Below are positions 1 to 10,362 of a stretch of DNA of 64,000 nucleotides, in pieces (positions within the stretch are counted from its first letter, which is position 1; each line of letters starts with the position of its first letter). The stretch covers positions 1,034,301 to 1,098,300 of the forward strand of contig RPFO01000348.1 in assembly GCA_009746045.1 (NCBI GenBank), read 5' to 3'. Origin of the DNA: Mesostigma viride. Its lineage: Eukaryota; Streptophyta; Mesostigmatophyceae; Mesostigmatales; Mesostigmataceae. Made by a program: the position numbers and the translations under genes. Below the pieces are notes generated by a model that saw only the letters and a list, made by a program, of their open reading frames with translations, searched no databases and was not told the DNA's origin.

Positions 1-1400
1 CACGCCTCACGCCCTCACGCCCTCACGCCCTCACGCCCTCACGCCCTCACGCCCTCACACCCTCCCTCACGCCCGCATGCCCGCCTGCCCTCCCTCCGCC
101 CGCCCTCCCGCCGCCCCGCCCGCCCGCCGCCCGCCCGCCCGCCCGCCGCCCGCCGCCGCGCCGCCCGCCCGCCCGCCCGCCGCCCGCGCCCCGCCCGCCG
201 CGCCGCCCGCCCGCCCGCCCGCCCGCCCTCCCGCCCTCCCGCCCGCCCGCCCTCCCGGCCGCCCCCCTCCCGCGCTCCCGCCCTCCCTCCCTCCCTCCCG
301 GCCGCCCTCCCTCCCTCCCTCCCTCCCTCCCTCCCTCCCTCCCTCCCTCCCTCCCTCCTCCCTCCCTCCCTCCCTCCCTCCCTCCCTCCTCCCTCCCTCC
401 CTCCCCCCTCCCTCCCTCCCTCCCTCCCTCCCTCCCTCCCTCCCTCCCTCCCTCCCTCCCGCCCGCCCCTCCCGCCCTCCCTCCCGCCCTCCGCCCCCCT
501 CCCGCCCTCCTCCCTCGCTCCCTCCCTCCCTCCCTCCCTCCCTCCCTCCCTCCCTCCCTCCCTCCCTCCCTCCCTCCCTCCCTCCCTCCCTCCCTCCCTC
601 CCTCCCTCCCTCCCTCCCTCCCTCCTCCCTCCTCCCTCCCTCCCTCCCTCCCTCCCTCCCTCCCTCCCTCCTCCCTCCCTCCCTCCCTCCCTCCCTCCCT
701 CCCTCCTCCCCCCTCCCTCCCTCCCTCCCTCCCTCCCTCCCTCCCTCCCTCCCTCCTCCCTCCTCCCTCCCTCCCTCCCTCCCTCCCTCCCTCCTCCCTC
801 CCTCCCTCCCTCCCTCCCTCCCTCCCTCCCTCCCTCCCTCCCTCCCTCCCTCCCTCCCTCCCTCCCTCCCTCCCTCCCTCCCTCCCTCCCTCCCTCACGC
901 CCTCACGCCCTCACGCCCTCACGCCCTCCCTCCCTCCCTCACGCCCTCCCTCCCTCCCTCCCTCCCTCACGCCCTCACGCCCTCCCTCCCTCCCTCACGC
1001 CCTCCCTCCCTCCCTCACGCCCTCACGCCCTCACGCCCTCCCTCCCTCCCTCCCTCCCTCCCTCCCTCCCTTCCTCACGCCCTCCCTCCCTCCCTCCCTC
1101 CCTCCCTCCTCCCCCTCCCTCCTCCCTCCCTCCCTCCCTCCCTCCCTCCCTCCCTCCCTCCCTCCCTCCCTCCCTCCCTCCCTCCCTCCCTCCCTCCCTC
1201 CCTCCCTCCCTCCCTCCCTCCCTCCCGCCCTCCCTCCCGCCCTCCCTCCCGCCCTCCCTCCCTCCGCCCGCCCTCCCGCCCGACCGCCCGCCCGCCGCCC
1301 TCCCGCCCTCCCGCCCCCTCCGCCCGCCCGCCGCCCGCCCGCCCGCCCTCCCGCCCGCCCGCCCGCCCGCCCGCCCGCCCTCCCGCCAGCCCGCCCGCCT
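1..1400. repeat. (CCCT)n / CCCTCACG / CCCGCC low-complexity tract
   Basis: About 1.4 kb of almost pure pyrimidine on the plus strand, made of CCCT units with blocks of CCCGCC and of the 8-mer CCCTCACG, ending in a short GTCT run near 1400. Long open frames in all phases (Pro/Ser/Leu or Arg/Glu/Gly only) are by-products of the tetranucleotide repeat. The unit does not match the green-algal telomere repeat TTTTAGGG or the plant TTTAGGG, so I do not call it telomeric. G-rich on the minus strand and able to form triplex or quadruplex structures. Confidence 0.95.
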
Positions 1401-1639
1401 GTCTGTCTGTCTCTCTGTCTCTATGTGTTGTGTGTGTTTTGTCTTTGTGCATGGGTACACGGGGCTCTGCACCTCCAACTCACTGCCCCCGTCTCCAACT
1501 CATAGTAACCTGGTTTCCAACCTAGCCCCTCCCGATTCCTTCATTAAATTTGGTGACAGGTTTCGTTTGCTATTCCCCTCCCCCCCCCCTGCCATTTACA
1601 GCATGCAATCCATCCCTTGTGTAATCTGCTTGCACACAT

Positions 1640-3131
1640 GCAGGTCACCTTCATGGTCTCCATTCTGCCGGTCATCATGTTCATCGCGTACAATGTAGGC
1701 GGTTTCATCCATGTCCACGAAACGTGCCTCGAAGCATGTCTATTCTTGTCCTGCCCTGCCATGCACCCGTATGGGCATGCTGTCACTACCCAGTCGGCAT
1801 CAACTTGGTGGAGTCCTATCATCTATAATATCTAGCTCGTTTGTGTGTCTCGCTGTCCTCATTTGGACTCTCACTGCTCCCACGCTGGCAGTCAATCTCG
1901 TACCGAGTGTGGTAGGCGATACCTGGCATCCAGTCTGGCATTCTTTTATTATATTGTAGGCGGTGTGGTGCTGCCCTGGCAGTGGCTATGGAGGGTCATC
2001 TCTCTGGCACATTTTGCTGCAGTCTTTGACAAGTTTTCACTTTTCGCAGGAGGGTTCATGGGAGGGAATAAGGCGAGGAATGGGTGGGTATATGGGCGGG
2101 TTGGGTGGGAGGGGAATGGAGGTCCTCACGGTACAGTTTCTCGCTCGAGTGTGCTATGCTGTCATGGCCGCACCATGTGCAGACCGTACTATGCTGTATT
2201 GTGTGTATACCACATTTCGCTGTCCCGTGCTGTAATGCTCTTGTTGTTAAAAGTTCTGGACAGGCTTACCGCCAAACGACCATGAATCGCAACGAGTGGG
2301 CTGCTGCTCTCTCACGTTCGCAAAGTCTTTTGCTGGCTCACGCTGTCAACATGATGGCGATGTGCTTGCGTGCTGGTTTTCGGTGTCTCGCCCCTGTGCA
2401 TCAGGAGGACTTTGGCAAGCTCAACCCTCTGTGGCCATCTCACTATTGGTCCATGCTGCGGAAGACACTGACCGCCATCAAGGATAATAACTGGAAGGTA
2501 TGCTTGCAGCTTGCCAGCGTGCCTGTCCTTTCTATTCTGTGCCTGTTGTTCACTTTGTCTGTCCGTGCATCCTCACCAGTGTTCATGCATATGTTGCTAC
2601 AGACATCCAGTCACTCATTTGGCTCACTCATTCAGCCACGTTCAGAATAGGGCCTAGTCACATTTATCTGGTCGTCTCATTAATATTTCCGTGGATGAAG
2701 GCTATATAACCATGATATCCGCGGCAGCCCGGCCATGTGTAAGAGCCGCGGGATGCACACCCTGCGGATATACCTCACCCTTGGGCGTCTCTGCTACTGA
2801 TGATGACCCCTGGTGGCCCCCTGTGTTGTGTCTGCACCCAGATTACTGGAAAGGACATATGAAGACACTGCGGCCGCACCGGTCACAAATGCCGAGGTTC
2901 AGGGTTAATGCCAAACATTGGCTGCCGAAATGGTCATGTCCCCTCATTTATAAAGAGAACCAGCGCAGGCCAGCAATCTGGAGAATCCGGACCATGATAG
3001 CTCGAGCCCGCCGTTATCCTACCCGCTTTTGTCGCGTCATTATGATGGAAAGGAAATGTGCTGCAGAAAGGGTCAGCCTATGGGCCCCACCCTTCAGCCA
3101 GTATTTCAGCAACATGGGACTCCTGGGTTGA
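1640..3131 (+). other. possible exons of an unrecognised gene
   Basis: Non-repetitive, moderate-GC DNA with several splice-like signals. The best candidate exon is 2264-2497: acceptor ...GGACAG before it, donor GTATGC after it, 78 codons, open in a single phase, containing the peptide WPSHYWSMLRKTLTAIKDNN. A second stretch follows a CACCCAG acceptor at 2841 and reads DYWKGHMKTLRPHRSQMPRF up to a stop at 3129-3131. A short hydrophobic stretch (about 1643-1693) also sits between an AG and a GT. The phases of the two main pieces do not join directly, so an exon would be missing between them. I recognise no family. It could be a host gene 3' part, a decayed transposon gene, or chance. Confidence 0.3.
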
Positions 3132-3628
3132 TGCTACGCAAGGGAGTACGTGAGAGCACTCATAGCGGCATGTTGCTGCGAGGGAGTGGATGCCATTGTG
3201 ATTGATAAGCAGTTCTTGCACGCGTAAGAGCAGGTCATTAGACTTGGATGGTGAGATAAGTGATATGGGGACAGCGACGCAGGTTGTCTGCCTGCCACCC
3301 CCACTCTCTCATCTTGTTAGACAACTATGATGTGTGCTCTTCACGCTCCAGTCTTCCATGACTTTCTGGTCGAGGCATGTGTTGGGCCGCTCGAAATACG
3401 TAGCTAATGGCTCAGACAGCTATGGAGCGACATGCAGCTGGATGTTATGCTAGCAAGTGTAGAGCTTCGTTAGGGGATTTTAATCTTGGCCATGCATGGA
3501 CAGTCGTGTACGGCTTCAATAAATTCATTAAATCAAGGAGACAACCAGTGCGCTTTGTCATATCATATAAGTAATTAATTCATTAGGAACATAACTCCGT
3601 TGGGAGTAAATGTAGAACATATCCCACA
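3132..3628. other. no gene seen; ends in an R4 repeat fragment
   Basis: I see no coding signal. The last part (about 3584-3624) is the end of the R4 interspersed repeat in minus orientation (ATAACTCCGTTGGGAG followed by the CACATATCCC-type block), joined directly to the SINE-like unit. Confidence 0.6.
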
Positions 3629-3790
3629 GTAACCGGAGACGTCCGTCCTATAGTCAGCGAAAGTTGGTGCGAGAGGTCCCCAGTTCGATTCTGGTCGGAT
3701 TCATTTGCAGATCGCGTTCTTCCGCGTTTTCCGCGGCCCGGCACTGAACGCAAATGGTTTTCACCTTTGCGGAGTGCCTGATCAGAATAT
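3629..3790 (+). repeat. tRNA-derived SINE-like unit, copy 1
   Basis: A ~160-bp unit repeated at 4022. It starts GTAACCGGAGACGTCCGTCC and contains CAGTTCGATTCTGGTCGGA, a tRNA B-box-like sequence (consensus GGTTCGANTCC). The 7-mer TCCGTCC before the A-box-like TATAGTCAGCGAAAG could pair with GGTCGGA after the B box at six of seven positions, like an acceptor stem. It lacks a 4-bp CAGT present in copy 2. The 3' part (TTTTCCGCGGCCCGGCACTG...) is unrelated to tRNA, as expected for a SINE body. Pol III activity is inferred only. Confidence 0.55.
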
Positions 3791-4021
3791 ACGCTTGGCT
3801 GATTTCGATAGTGCCGGCTACGCCCCCTTCTAAAGAAGGATTCAGCCGTGTTCAGCCCGTCTCACGTTGCGAGACTGAACAAGTCTCGCGTGCAGACACG
3901 TGTGTAGTACTCCTACACACAGATCTCGAGTGATTTATCTAGTACCAAATCCGAAAGGCTTGCATCACTCCCCGGACAGGAGAACTTTTGCGGATGACTG
4001 TAGGTGTAAGTTGGCGATGCC

Positions 4022-4190
4022 ATGGTAACCGGAGACGTCCGTCCTATAGTCAGCGAAAGTTCAGTGGTGCGAGAGGTCCCCAGTTCGATTCCGGTCGGAT
4101 TCATTTGCAGATCGCGTTTTTCCGCGTTTTCCGCGGCCCGGCACTGAACGCAAATGGTTTTCACCTTTGCGGAGTGCCTGATCAGAATAT
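4022..4190 (+). repeat. tRNA-derived SINE-like unit, copy 2
   Basis: Second copy of the unit at 3629, over 95% identical by eye, with the fuller D-arm-like block GTTCAGTGGT and B-box-like AGTTCGATTCCGG. The two copies are about 390 bp apart in the same orientation and both end at TGATCAGAATAT before diverging, so the 3' boundary is well defined. Non-coding; open frames across it on either strand are fortuitous. Confidence 0.55.
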
Positions 4191-4225
4191 CCCAGAGAAC
4201 GTAATGATTCAGGCGCGCAAGCTTT

Positions 4226-4716
4226 TTGCCCGCATCGTGGGTAGGGAACCAGGTGCAGGTTGACAACCGTTTCTGGCATGGCGGGGCGGAAACGGAGATT
4301 CGGCTGGCGGACATCATCTATGCAGACCACACCACCCTCTTCGAGAGGACACTGGGCACGTGCAGACGTGGCTTGACTGCCTGGCTATCGAGGCCCGCGC
4401 AGTGGGGCTTGAGGTCAGCAAGAAGACAGAGGCGCTGGCGATTGGGCTCACTCATCCACCGCCAGCCCTCTTTCTCCTTGACGGCTCTCGAGTCCTGTAT
4501 CGGGACCGTGTCAAGCTGCTGGGCAGCCTCCTTCCCAGCTGCGAGGCTGATGTGGACCACCGCATCTCCCTTGCCTGGCACGCTTTACGCCAATACCGGG
4601 CCCTGTGGCGCAAGCCCCTGGGCAAGATCGAGAAACAGGGCATGTTTAAGGTCCTCGTCCTGCCTGTTCTTACGTATGGGGCCGAGACGTGGACCCTCAC
4701 CCCCGACCTGGCCTAG
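4226..4716 (+). pseudogene. LINE reverse transcriptase C-terminal fragment
   Basis: Broken remnant of a non-LTR retrotransposon ORF2. One frame reads LADIIYADHTTLFERT (the YADD catalytic box, here YADH), the next reads EARAVGLEVSKKTEALAIG, LLDGSRVLYRDRVKLLGSLL and VLPVLTYGAETWTLT, the usual order after the RT palm. At least one frameshift separates them and the second YADD aspartate is lost, so it cannot be active. It ends at a stop just after TYGAETWTLTPDLA, and the LINE-3 tail array follows. Confidence 0.8.
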
Positions 4717-4739
4717 CTCCGCGAAACCGAGCTTTAGAA

Positions 4740-6240
4740 TCTAACTCTTAGCTAATCTAATCTAGAAAACCCTAGCTACTCTGCTCAGCAAAGCGCCCCT
4801 TCCTCTTGGGGGGAGGGGGCTTGCGCACAGGGGCTGGCGTGTGAGCCTGGACAATCGTCTTCCACCTCTTCTTGTGGGATGGAATGGATGATGTAAGCTA
4901 TCTAGGTCAGGCCTAGTGTTACGTCCCGGCCCTTTTGGACGGACGTAACAATGGAATAAATTATGTAGTTTGACTTGTTGTCATGGTCCGTAGGACTTTG
5001 GGACTCATTTCGGGACTTAATTTGGGAATTGTCCCTTGGTCAGGACTTTTGTATGGAACTATGACAGTTTGTGTCAGTGATTCGGACCAGTTATTTTGGG
5101 CCTAGGTTGTTGTATGCGTGTATCTTCTAGGGGCCGGTGCAGTCGCGCCGCGCTGCGTACTTGCAGTCGCGCCGCGCTGCGTATACTTTATAGCTAGTTG
5201 AGATATTGTACTCATGCGTGGATTCTGTCGGCGAGGGTCGATGTCGACCCGAGGATCTTGTGTGGACTGCATGCTTTGGAAGGTTGGCGCCATGTCGGCG
5301 CCGCTTGCCAGCGTAGTGGCAGACCTAGGTGAAATTGGTCCGAGGACGAGAGTCTCGTCCTCTTGGTTTGATGAATGATAAGTGCGAATACGCCTACACA
5401 TTGAGCCCGGGGCAATTATCCATTTGTAATTGGTCTTGCTAGCCAATATAAGTGTGTACAATTAGCTTGGCATCAAGCCGCGGTGCCAGATATCTCACGA
5501 CTCACGTCGTGAAGCGCAATCTACATTAGGCCACCTTGAATTATTCCTAATTCCGGCAAGCAGGATCTTTCGCTACGTAGCTCAGGCTAGGTGTGTCTGG
5601 GCCGGGACGTAACACCTAGTTACAGGATTGTGGGCACCACGGCCCGAATCGCTATGAATGCCATACGCCTATGTATGCAAGTGTCGTTTACATTCCCACC
5701 CTTGCAGGAAGTAGCTTAGAATGTATTAATTGCTAGCGCTATTAATTGTAGCGCTATTATTAACTAGCTACTCTGCTCAGCAAAGCGCCCCTCCCTCTTG
5801 GGGGGAGGGGGCTTGCGCACAGGGGCTGGCGTGTGAGCCTGGACAATCGTCTTCCACCTCTTCTTGTGGGATGGAATGGATGATGTAAGCTATCTAGGTC
5901 AGGCCTAGTTACAGGATTGTGGGCACCACGGCCCGAATCGCTATGAATGCCATACGCCTATATGTATGCAAGTGTCGTTTACATTCCCACCCTTGCAGGA
6001 AGTAGCTTAGAATGTATTAATTGCTAGCGCTATTAATTGTAGCGCTATTATTAACTAGCTACTCTGCTCAGCAAAGCGCCCCTCCCTCTTGGGGGGAGGG
6101 GGCTTGCGCACAGGGGCTGGCGTGTGAGCCTGGACAATCGTCTTCCACCTCTTCTTGTGGGATGGAATGGATGATGTAAGCTATCTAGGTCAGGCCTAGT
6201 TACAGGATTGTGGGCACCACGGCCCGAATCGCTATGAATG
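4740..6240 (-). repeat. tandem array of LINE-3 3' tails (unit ~290 bp, three copies)
   Basis: Three head-to-tail copies of a ~290-bp unit begin at about 4776, 5768 and 6059 on the plus strand. Read on the minus strand, each holds the end of LINE-3 (…TATGGCATTCATAGCGATTC…, also at 16.5 and 22.85 kb) followed by a segment that still reads KKRWKTIVQAHTPAP and a basic Pro/Lys tail. Copy 1 is split by the solo LTR at 4917; without the LTR the spacing is 289 bp, with 291 bp between copies 2 and 3. Confidence 0.85.
4917..5614. mobile_element. solo LTR with 5-bp target duplication
   Basis: A 698-bp insertion starting TGTTACGTCCCGGCCC and ending GGGCCGGGACGTAACA, the inverted 5'-TG...CA-3' ends of an LTR. 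It is flanked by a perfect CCTAG duplication (4912-4916 and 5615-5619). The uninterrupted target, GGCCTAGTTACAGG, is present in the two neighbouring tandem units near 5905 and 6198, so the empty site is known. No internal region, primer-binding site or gag-pol is present: this is a solo LTR left by LTR-LTR recombination. Superfamily (Gypsy or Copia) cannot be told. Confidence 0.93.
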
Positions 6241-6254
6241 CCATACGCCTATAT

Positions 6255-7497
6255 ATATATTAAAAATATAATTACTTACAGCAGAGTGAAATCACTCAAA
6301 CCAAAGCAAACGCCCAGCTATAAACCTATATACAGAGCCATGTCAAAGCTCTATACTACGATAAGACCAATGGAAACGCCTAACGGGAGGAACCTAATAG
6401 CCCTGCTGCACCGCAAAATCAGCCCGCGTACGGCGGAGCATGATGTCAGCCATGGCCCGAGTCAGCGCCACCGACAAGCGCTGACGCCAATATGACGTCC
6501 AGGTCCGCGCTGACCATGGGGCCCGCTGGCCCTCCAGGTCCAGCCGGTCCTCCCGGAGCCGGCAACACTCCTTGAAGAAGGCGGAGGTCAGGGGCCCCAT
6601 GGCACCAAACTCCTCCAGGACAAAGGGCACCACACGATGGTGCCCGACGTCGCCGTAGGCCAGGAGCTTGGCCCGCTCCGCCCGGTCCGCCGTGTAACCT
6701 GCCGTGAGGGAGGCCCCAGCCACGTGGCTAAGAGCCAAGGGCCGCGCCACCGAAACGTCGATAAGCAGATGCCGGCCACCCCCCTCAAAGTCCAGCACCA
6801 CGATGTCAGGCCGGTGGTTGGGGGAATAGAAGGCAGCGCCATCCGCATCCTCGGACCGGATGTTCGCGTGGGGGAAAACCGACCGAATCATGGCGAGCAC
6901 CACCGTCAGGAGGACAGTGTGCAAATACAAATACCAATTCTGATTCTGTTGGCCCCCCATGCAGGAAAGGTAGTGAGTCCCCGTGGGATCCAGCGGCTGC
7001 CCACAGCTACCACAAGGCCGCCCGGCCGGAACAAGAGGCTGCGGGGCAAATAGCTGGTGCCGGAGCGCCACCGAGTAGTGGCTGGGAGCCAAGGCGAATG
7101 GGGGGGCCATGGGAAGAGCACGAAGGTACGCCGAGCCCACACTCCGCAAGGAAAGCGAGAACAGCCACGCACGTCCCTGGGCGTTGAGGTCCGCGAAAAG
7201 AGCAATCCAATCAGCCGTGTGCAGAATACCCGCGTAGGTTTTCTGGTGTTTATCGATGACGCGAGCAGGGAATGCGGCGGGAGATTGAACGGAGGCGACC
7301 GAGGGAGTGCCGCGAGGGAGGTGGCGCTGTACCGCCTGAGCGGCACGGACGGGAGAACAGGCCTGCTGGATCTCAGCATAGGCCTCCTGGATGGCGGTGA
7401 CGAAGGGCAAGGGGCTGCTGGGGTCCAGGAGGTCAGGCGCTGCCGTTGCCAAAAGGGGCAGGAGCCGGCAGCTTTCCGCCCACGACTGAGCGACTCC
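6255..7497 (-). mobile_element. LINE-1 copy A, 5'-truncated (zinc finger + nuclease-like C-terminus)
   Basis: Minus-strand copy of the LINE family called LINE-1 here. An open frame of 352 residues from its first Met runs to a stop at 6394. It holds a CCHC finger CGSCGQPLDPTGTHYLSC and then a nuclease-like block RPDIVVLDFEGGGRHLLIDV. The RT domain is missing because the copy is cut at about 7497, where TATATATATT begins. The 3' untranslated tail (6255-6393) ends in TAAGTAATTATATTTTTAAT and (AT)n. Compared with copy D it lacks the AATTAA and GGCCGG insertions, so it represents the undisturbed sequence at those points. Confidence 0.88.
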
Positions 7498-7544
7498 GCC
7501 TATATATATTAAAAATATAATTACTTCCGCCTATATATATATTA

Positions 7545-9488
7545 ACCCACGCTGTCGTCAAGGTCGACTGCCACAACGCGTTCAACAGTCTGTCCCGCGC
7601 CAGCATGTTTGCGGCCGTCATGGAGTCCTTCGAGGACTTGTACGCTTGGACAGCCGTGTGCTACGGCCAGCCCGGCCAACTGGTTCACATCATGGAGGAC
7701 GGCACTCGCGGCGGCCTGCTGTCGCGGTCGGGCACCCAGCAAGGGGACCCCCTGGGACCCCTGTACTTTGCCGCCCCCCTCCAGGGTTGCCTCCAAGCGG
7801 TCCATGCTGCCCACCCGGCGGTCGCTATTCAGGCCTACTTGGATGATATCTACCTTCTGGGCCCTGTGCCGGACACCACCGCGGCTCTGCTGGCACTGCA
7901 GACTGCGGTGGCCGACATCAACCTCCAGTTGACCCTTGCCAAGTGCGCGGTGTACTCGCCCCAAGGTGATTGCTCCGGCTTTCCGCCCCAGCTCTTGGGC
8001 CGGGACGAGCGCCTCCATGGGTTGGATGTCCTCGGCGTTCCGGTTGGCGACCCCGCGTTTGTCATCGATGCTCTGCGGGCCGCCCTCGAGGCACGCACTG
8101 AGGTACTGCCCTTGATTGCGCGCCTTCATGATTCGCAGACCAAGGGTCTGCTTCTGTGGTTTTGCGCTCACCCTCGCGTCGTTCACTGGCTCCGGGGCGC
8201 TCTTCCGTCTCAGGTCCGGCTGGCCGCCGAGGGCCACGACGAGCGCATCCAGTCGGCCTTGGCGCAGCTGGTCCCGGGCCCCGACCTCCCGCCACATGCT
8301 ATTCGCATTGCCTCCCTGCCTGCACGGATGGGTGGCTGCGGTCTGACTCGTGCCGCCCGGCTGGCCCCAGCAGCCTTTTTGGGCTCCGTCGCTCAGTCGT
8401 GGGCGGAAAGCTGCCGGCTTCTGCCCCTTTTGGCAACGGCAGCGCCTGACCTCCTGGACCCCAGCAGCCCTTTGCCCTTCGTCACCGCCATCCAGGAGGC
8501 CTATGCTGAGATCCAGCAGGCCTGTTCTCCCGTCCGTGCCGCTCAGGCGGTACAGCGCCACCTCCCTCGCGGCACTCCCTCGGTCGCCTCCGTTCAATCT
8601 CCCGCCGCATTCCCTGCTCGCGTCATCGATAAACACCAGAAAACCTACGCGGGTATTCTGCACACGGCTGATTGGATTGCTCTTTTCGCGGACCTCAACG
8701 CCCAGGGACGTGCGTGGCTGTTCTCGCTTTCCTTGCGGAGTGTGGGCTCGGCGTACCTTCGTGCTCTTCCCATGGCCCCCCCATTCGCCTTGGCTCCCAG
8801 CCACTACTCGGTGGCGCTCCGGCACCAGCTATTTGCCCCGCAGCCTCTTGTTCCGGCCGGGCGGCCTTGTGGTAGCTGTGGGCAGCCGCTGGATCCCACG
8901 GGGACTCACTACCTTGCCTGCATGGGGGGCCAACAGAATCAGAATTGGTATTTGTATTTGCACACTGTCCTCCTGACAGTGGTGCTCGCCATGATTCGGT
9001 CGGTTTTCCCCCACGCGAACATCCGGTCCGAGGATGCGGATGGCGCTGCCTTCTATTCCCCCAACCACCGGCCTGACATCGTGGTGCTGGACTTTGAGGG
9101 GGGTGGCCGGCATCTGCTTATTGACGTTTCGGTGGCGCGGCCCTTGGCTCTTAGCCACGTGGCTGGGGCCTCCCTCACGGCAGGTTACACGGCGGACCGG
9201 GCGGAGCGGGCCAAGCTCCTGGCCTACGGCGACGTCGGGCACCATCGTGTGGTGCCCTTTGTCCTGGAGGAGTTTGGGGCCATGGGGCCCCTGACCTCCG
9301 CCTTCTTCAAGGAGTGTTGCCGGCTCCGGGAGGACCGGCTGGACCTGGAGGGCCAGCGGGCCCCATGGTCGGCGCGGACCTGGACGTCATATTGGCGTCA
9401 GCGCTTGTCGGTGGCGCTGACTCGGGCCATGGCTGACATCATGCTCCGCCGTACGCGGGCTGATTTTGCGGTGCAGCAGGGCTATTAG
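7545..9488 (+). CDS. LINE-1 ORF2: reverse transcriptase, CCHC finger, PD-(D/E)XK-like nuclease (5' partial)
   Basis: Polyprotein of a non-LTR retrotransposon; it would nick the target and reverse-transcribe its own RNA there. The first ATG is at 7605 (627 residues) but the frame is open further upstream, so the N-terminus is truncated rather than real. Counting from that Met: QGDPLGPLYFAAPLQG, then the palm motif YLDD at about 78-81; a long thumb region; a CCHC finger C422-x2-C425-x9-H435-x3-C439; then RPD (D491) and LLIDV (D507), resembling the PD-(D/E)XK restriction-like endonuclease of R2/R4/NeSL-type LINEs, although the canonical lysine after D507 is not obvious. No apurinic-endonuclease domain is seen. 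LINE clade is inferred, not searched. Confidence 0.85.
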   Translation, partial: THAVVKVDCHNAFNSLSRASMFAAVMESFEDLYAWTAVCYGQPGQLVHIMEDGTRGGLLSRSGTQQGDPLGPLYFAAPLQGCLQAVHAAHPAVAIQAYLDDIYLLGPVPDTTAALLALQTAVADINLQLTLAKCAVYSPQGDCSGFPPQLLGRDERLHGLDVLGVPVGDPAFVIDALRAALEARTEVLPLIARLHDSQTKGLLLWFCAHPRVVHWLRGALPSQVRLAAEGHDERIQSALAQLVPGPDLPPHAIRIASLPARMGGCGLTRAARLAPAAFLGSVAQSWAESCRLLPLLATAAPDLLDPSSPLPFVTAIQEAYAEIQQACSPVRAAQAVQRHLPRGTPSVASVQSPAAFPARVIDKHQKTYAGILHTADWIALFADLNAQGRAWLFSLSLRSVGSAYLRALPMAPPFALAPSHYSVALRHQLFAPQPLVPAGRPCGSCGQPLDPTGTHYLACMGGQQNQNWYLYLHTVLLTVVLAMIRSVFPHANIRSEDADGAAFYSPNHRPDIVVLDFEGGGRHLLIDVSVARPLALSHVAGASLTAGYTADRAERAKLLAYGDVGHHRVVPFVLEEFGAMGPLTSAFFKECCRLREDRLDLEGQRAPWSARTWTSYWRQRLSVALTRAMADIMLRRTRADFAVQQGY

Positions 9489-9630
9489 GTTCCTCCGTTA
9501 GGCGTTTCCATTGGTCTTATCGTAGTATAGAGCTTTGACATGGCTCTGTATATAGGTTTATAGCTGGGCGTTTGCTTTGGTTTGAGTGATTTCACTCTGC
9601 TGTAAGTAATTATATTTTTAATATATATTA
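7545..9630 (+). mobile_element. LINE-1 copy B, longest uninterrupted reading frame
   Basis: The best LINE-1 copy. It is open from 7545 (5' junction ATATATATTAA) to the stop at 9486-9488, followed by a ~140-bp 3' UTR ending TAATTATATTTTTAATATATA. The 5' part of the RT domain is absent; copy D at 14.5-15.2 kb supplies it. The tail abuts (AT)n, as in all other copies. One base is missing in the UTR (CCTCCGTT instead of CCTCCCGTT). Confidence 0.9.
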
Positions 9631-10362
9631 ACTCACTACCTTGCCTGCATGGGGGGCCAACAGAATCAGAATTGGTATTTGTATTTGCACACTGTCCTCC
9701 TGACGGTGGTGCTCGCCATGATTCGGTCGGTTTTCCCCCACGCGAACATCCGGTCCGAGGATGCGGATGGCGCTGCCTTCTATTCCCCGGCCCAACCACC
9801 GGCCTGACATCGTGGTGCTGGACTTTGAGGGGGGTGGCCGGCATCTGCTTATTGACGTTTCGGTGGCGCGGCCCTTGGCTCTTAGCCACGTGGCTGGGGC
9901 CTCCCTCACGGCAGGTTACACGGCGGACCGGGCGGAGCGGGCCAAGCTCCTGGCCTACGGCGACGTCGGGCACCATCGTGTGGTGCCCTTTGTCCTGGAG
10001 GAGTTTGGTGCCATGGGGCCCCTGACCTCCGCCTTCTTCAAGGAGTGTTGCCGGCTCCGGGAGGACCGGCTGGACCTGGAGGGCCAGCGGGCCCCATGGT
10101 CGGCGCGGACCTGGACGTCATATTGGCGTCAGCGCTTGTCGGTGGCGCTGACTCGGGCCATGGCTGACATCATGCTCCGCCGTACGCGGGCTGATTTTGC
10201 GGTGCAGCAGGGCTATTAGGTTCCTCCCGTTAGGCGTTTCCATTGGTCTTATCGTAGTATAGAGCTTTGACATGGCTCTGTATATAGGTTTATAGCTGGG
10301 CGTTTGCTTTGGTTTGAGTGATTTCACTCTGCTGTAAGTAATTATATTTTTAATATATATAT
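9628..10362 (+). mobile_element. LINE-1 copy C, 3' fragment with GGCC frameshift
   Basis: Contains only the C-terminal third (finger-nuclease) and the 3' UTR, following copy B in the same direction. It matches copy B except for a 4-bp insertion at 9787-9792, where CCAACC has become CCGGCCCAACC. The insertion breaks the frame just before the RPD motif. The 5' junction is in ATATATTAA and the 3' tail ends in (AT)n, immediately against the tail of the oppositely oriented copy D. Confidence 0.88.

Noticed and set aside
47-1525. Long Pro/Ser/Leu and Arg/Glu/Gly open frames at the left end
   Set aside because: They exist in several phases on both strands because the (CCCT)n unit lacks stop codons; no non-repeat coding sequence is attached.
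3670-4100. Intact tRNA gene in the SINE-like units
   Set aside because: Acceptor-like pairing has a mismatch, the T-stem is poor and no anticodon arm is visible; better read as tRNA-derived.
7542-8825. 427-codon minus-strand frame opposite LINE-1 copy B
   Set aside because: Exact antisense of the RT-finger region, which has real motifs on the plus strand.
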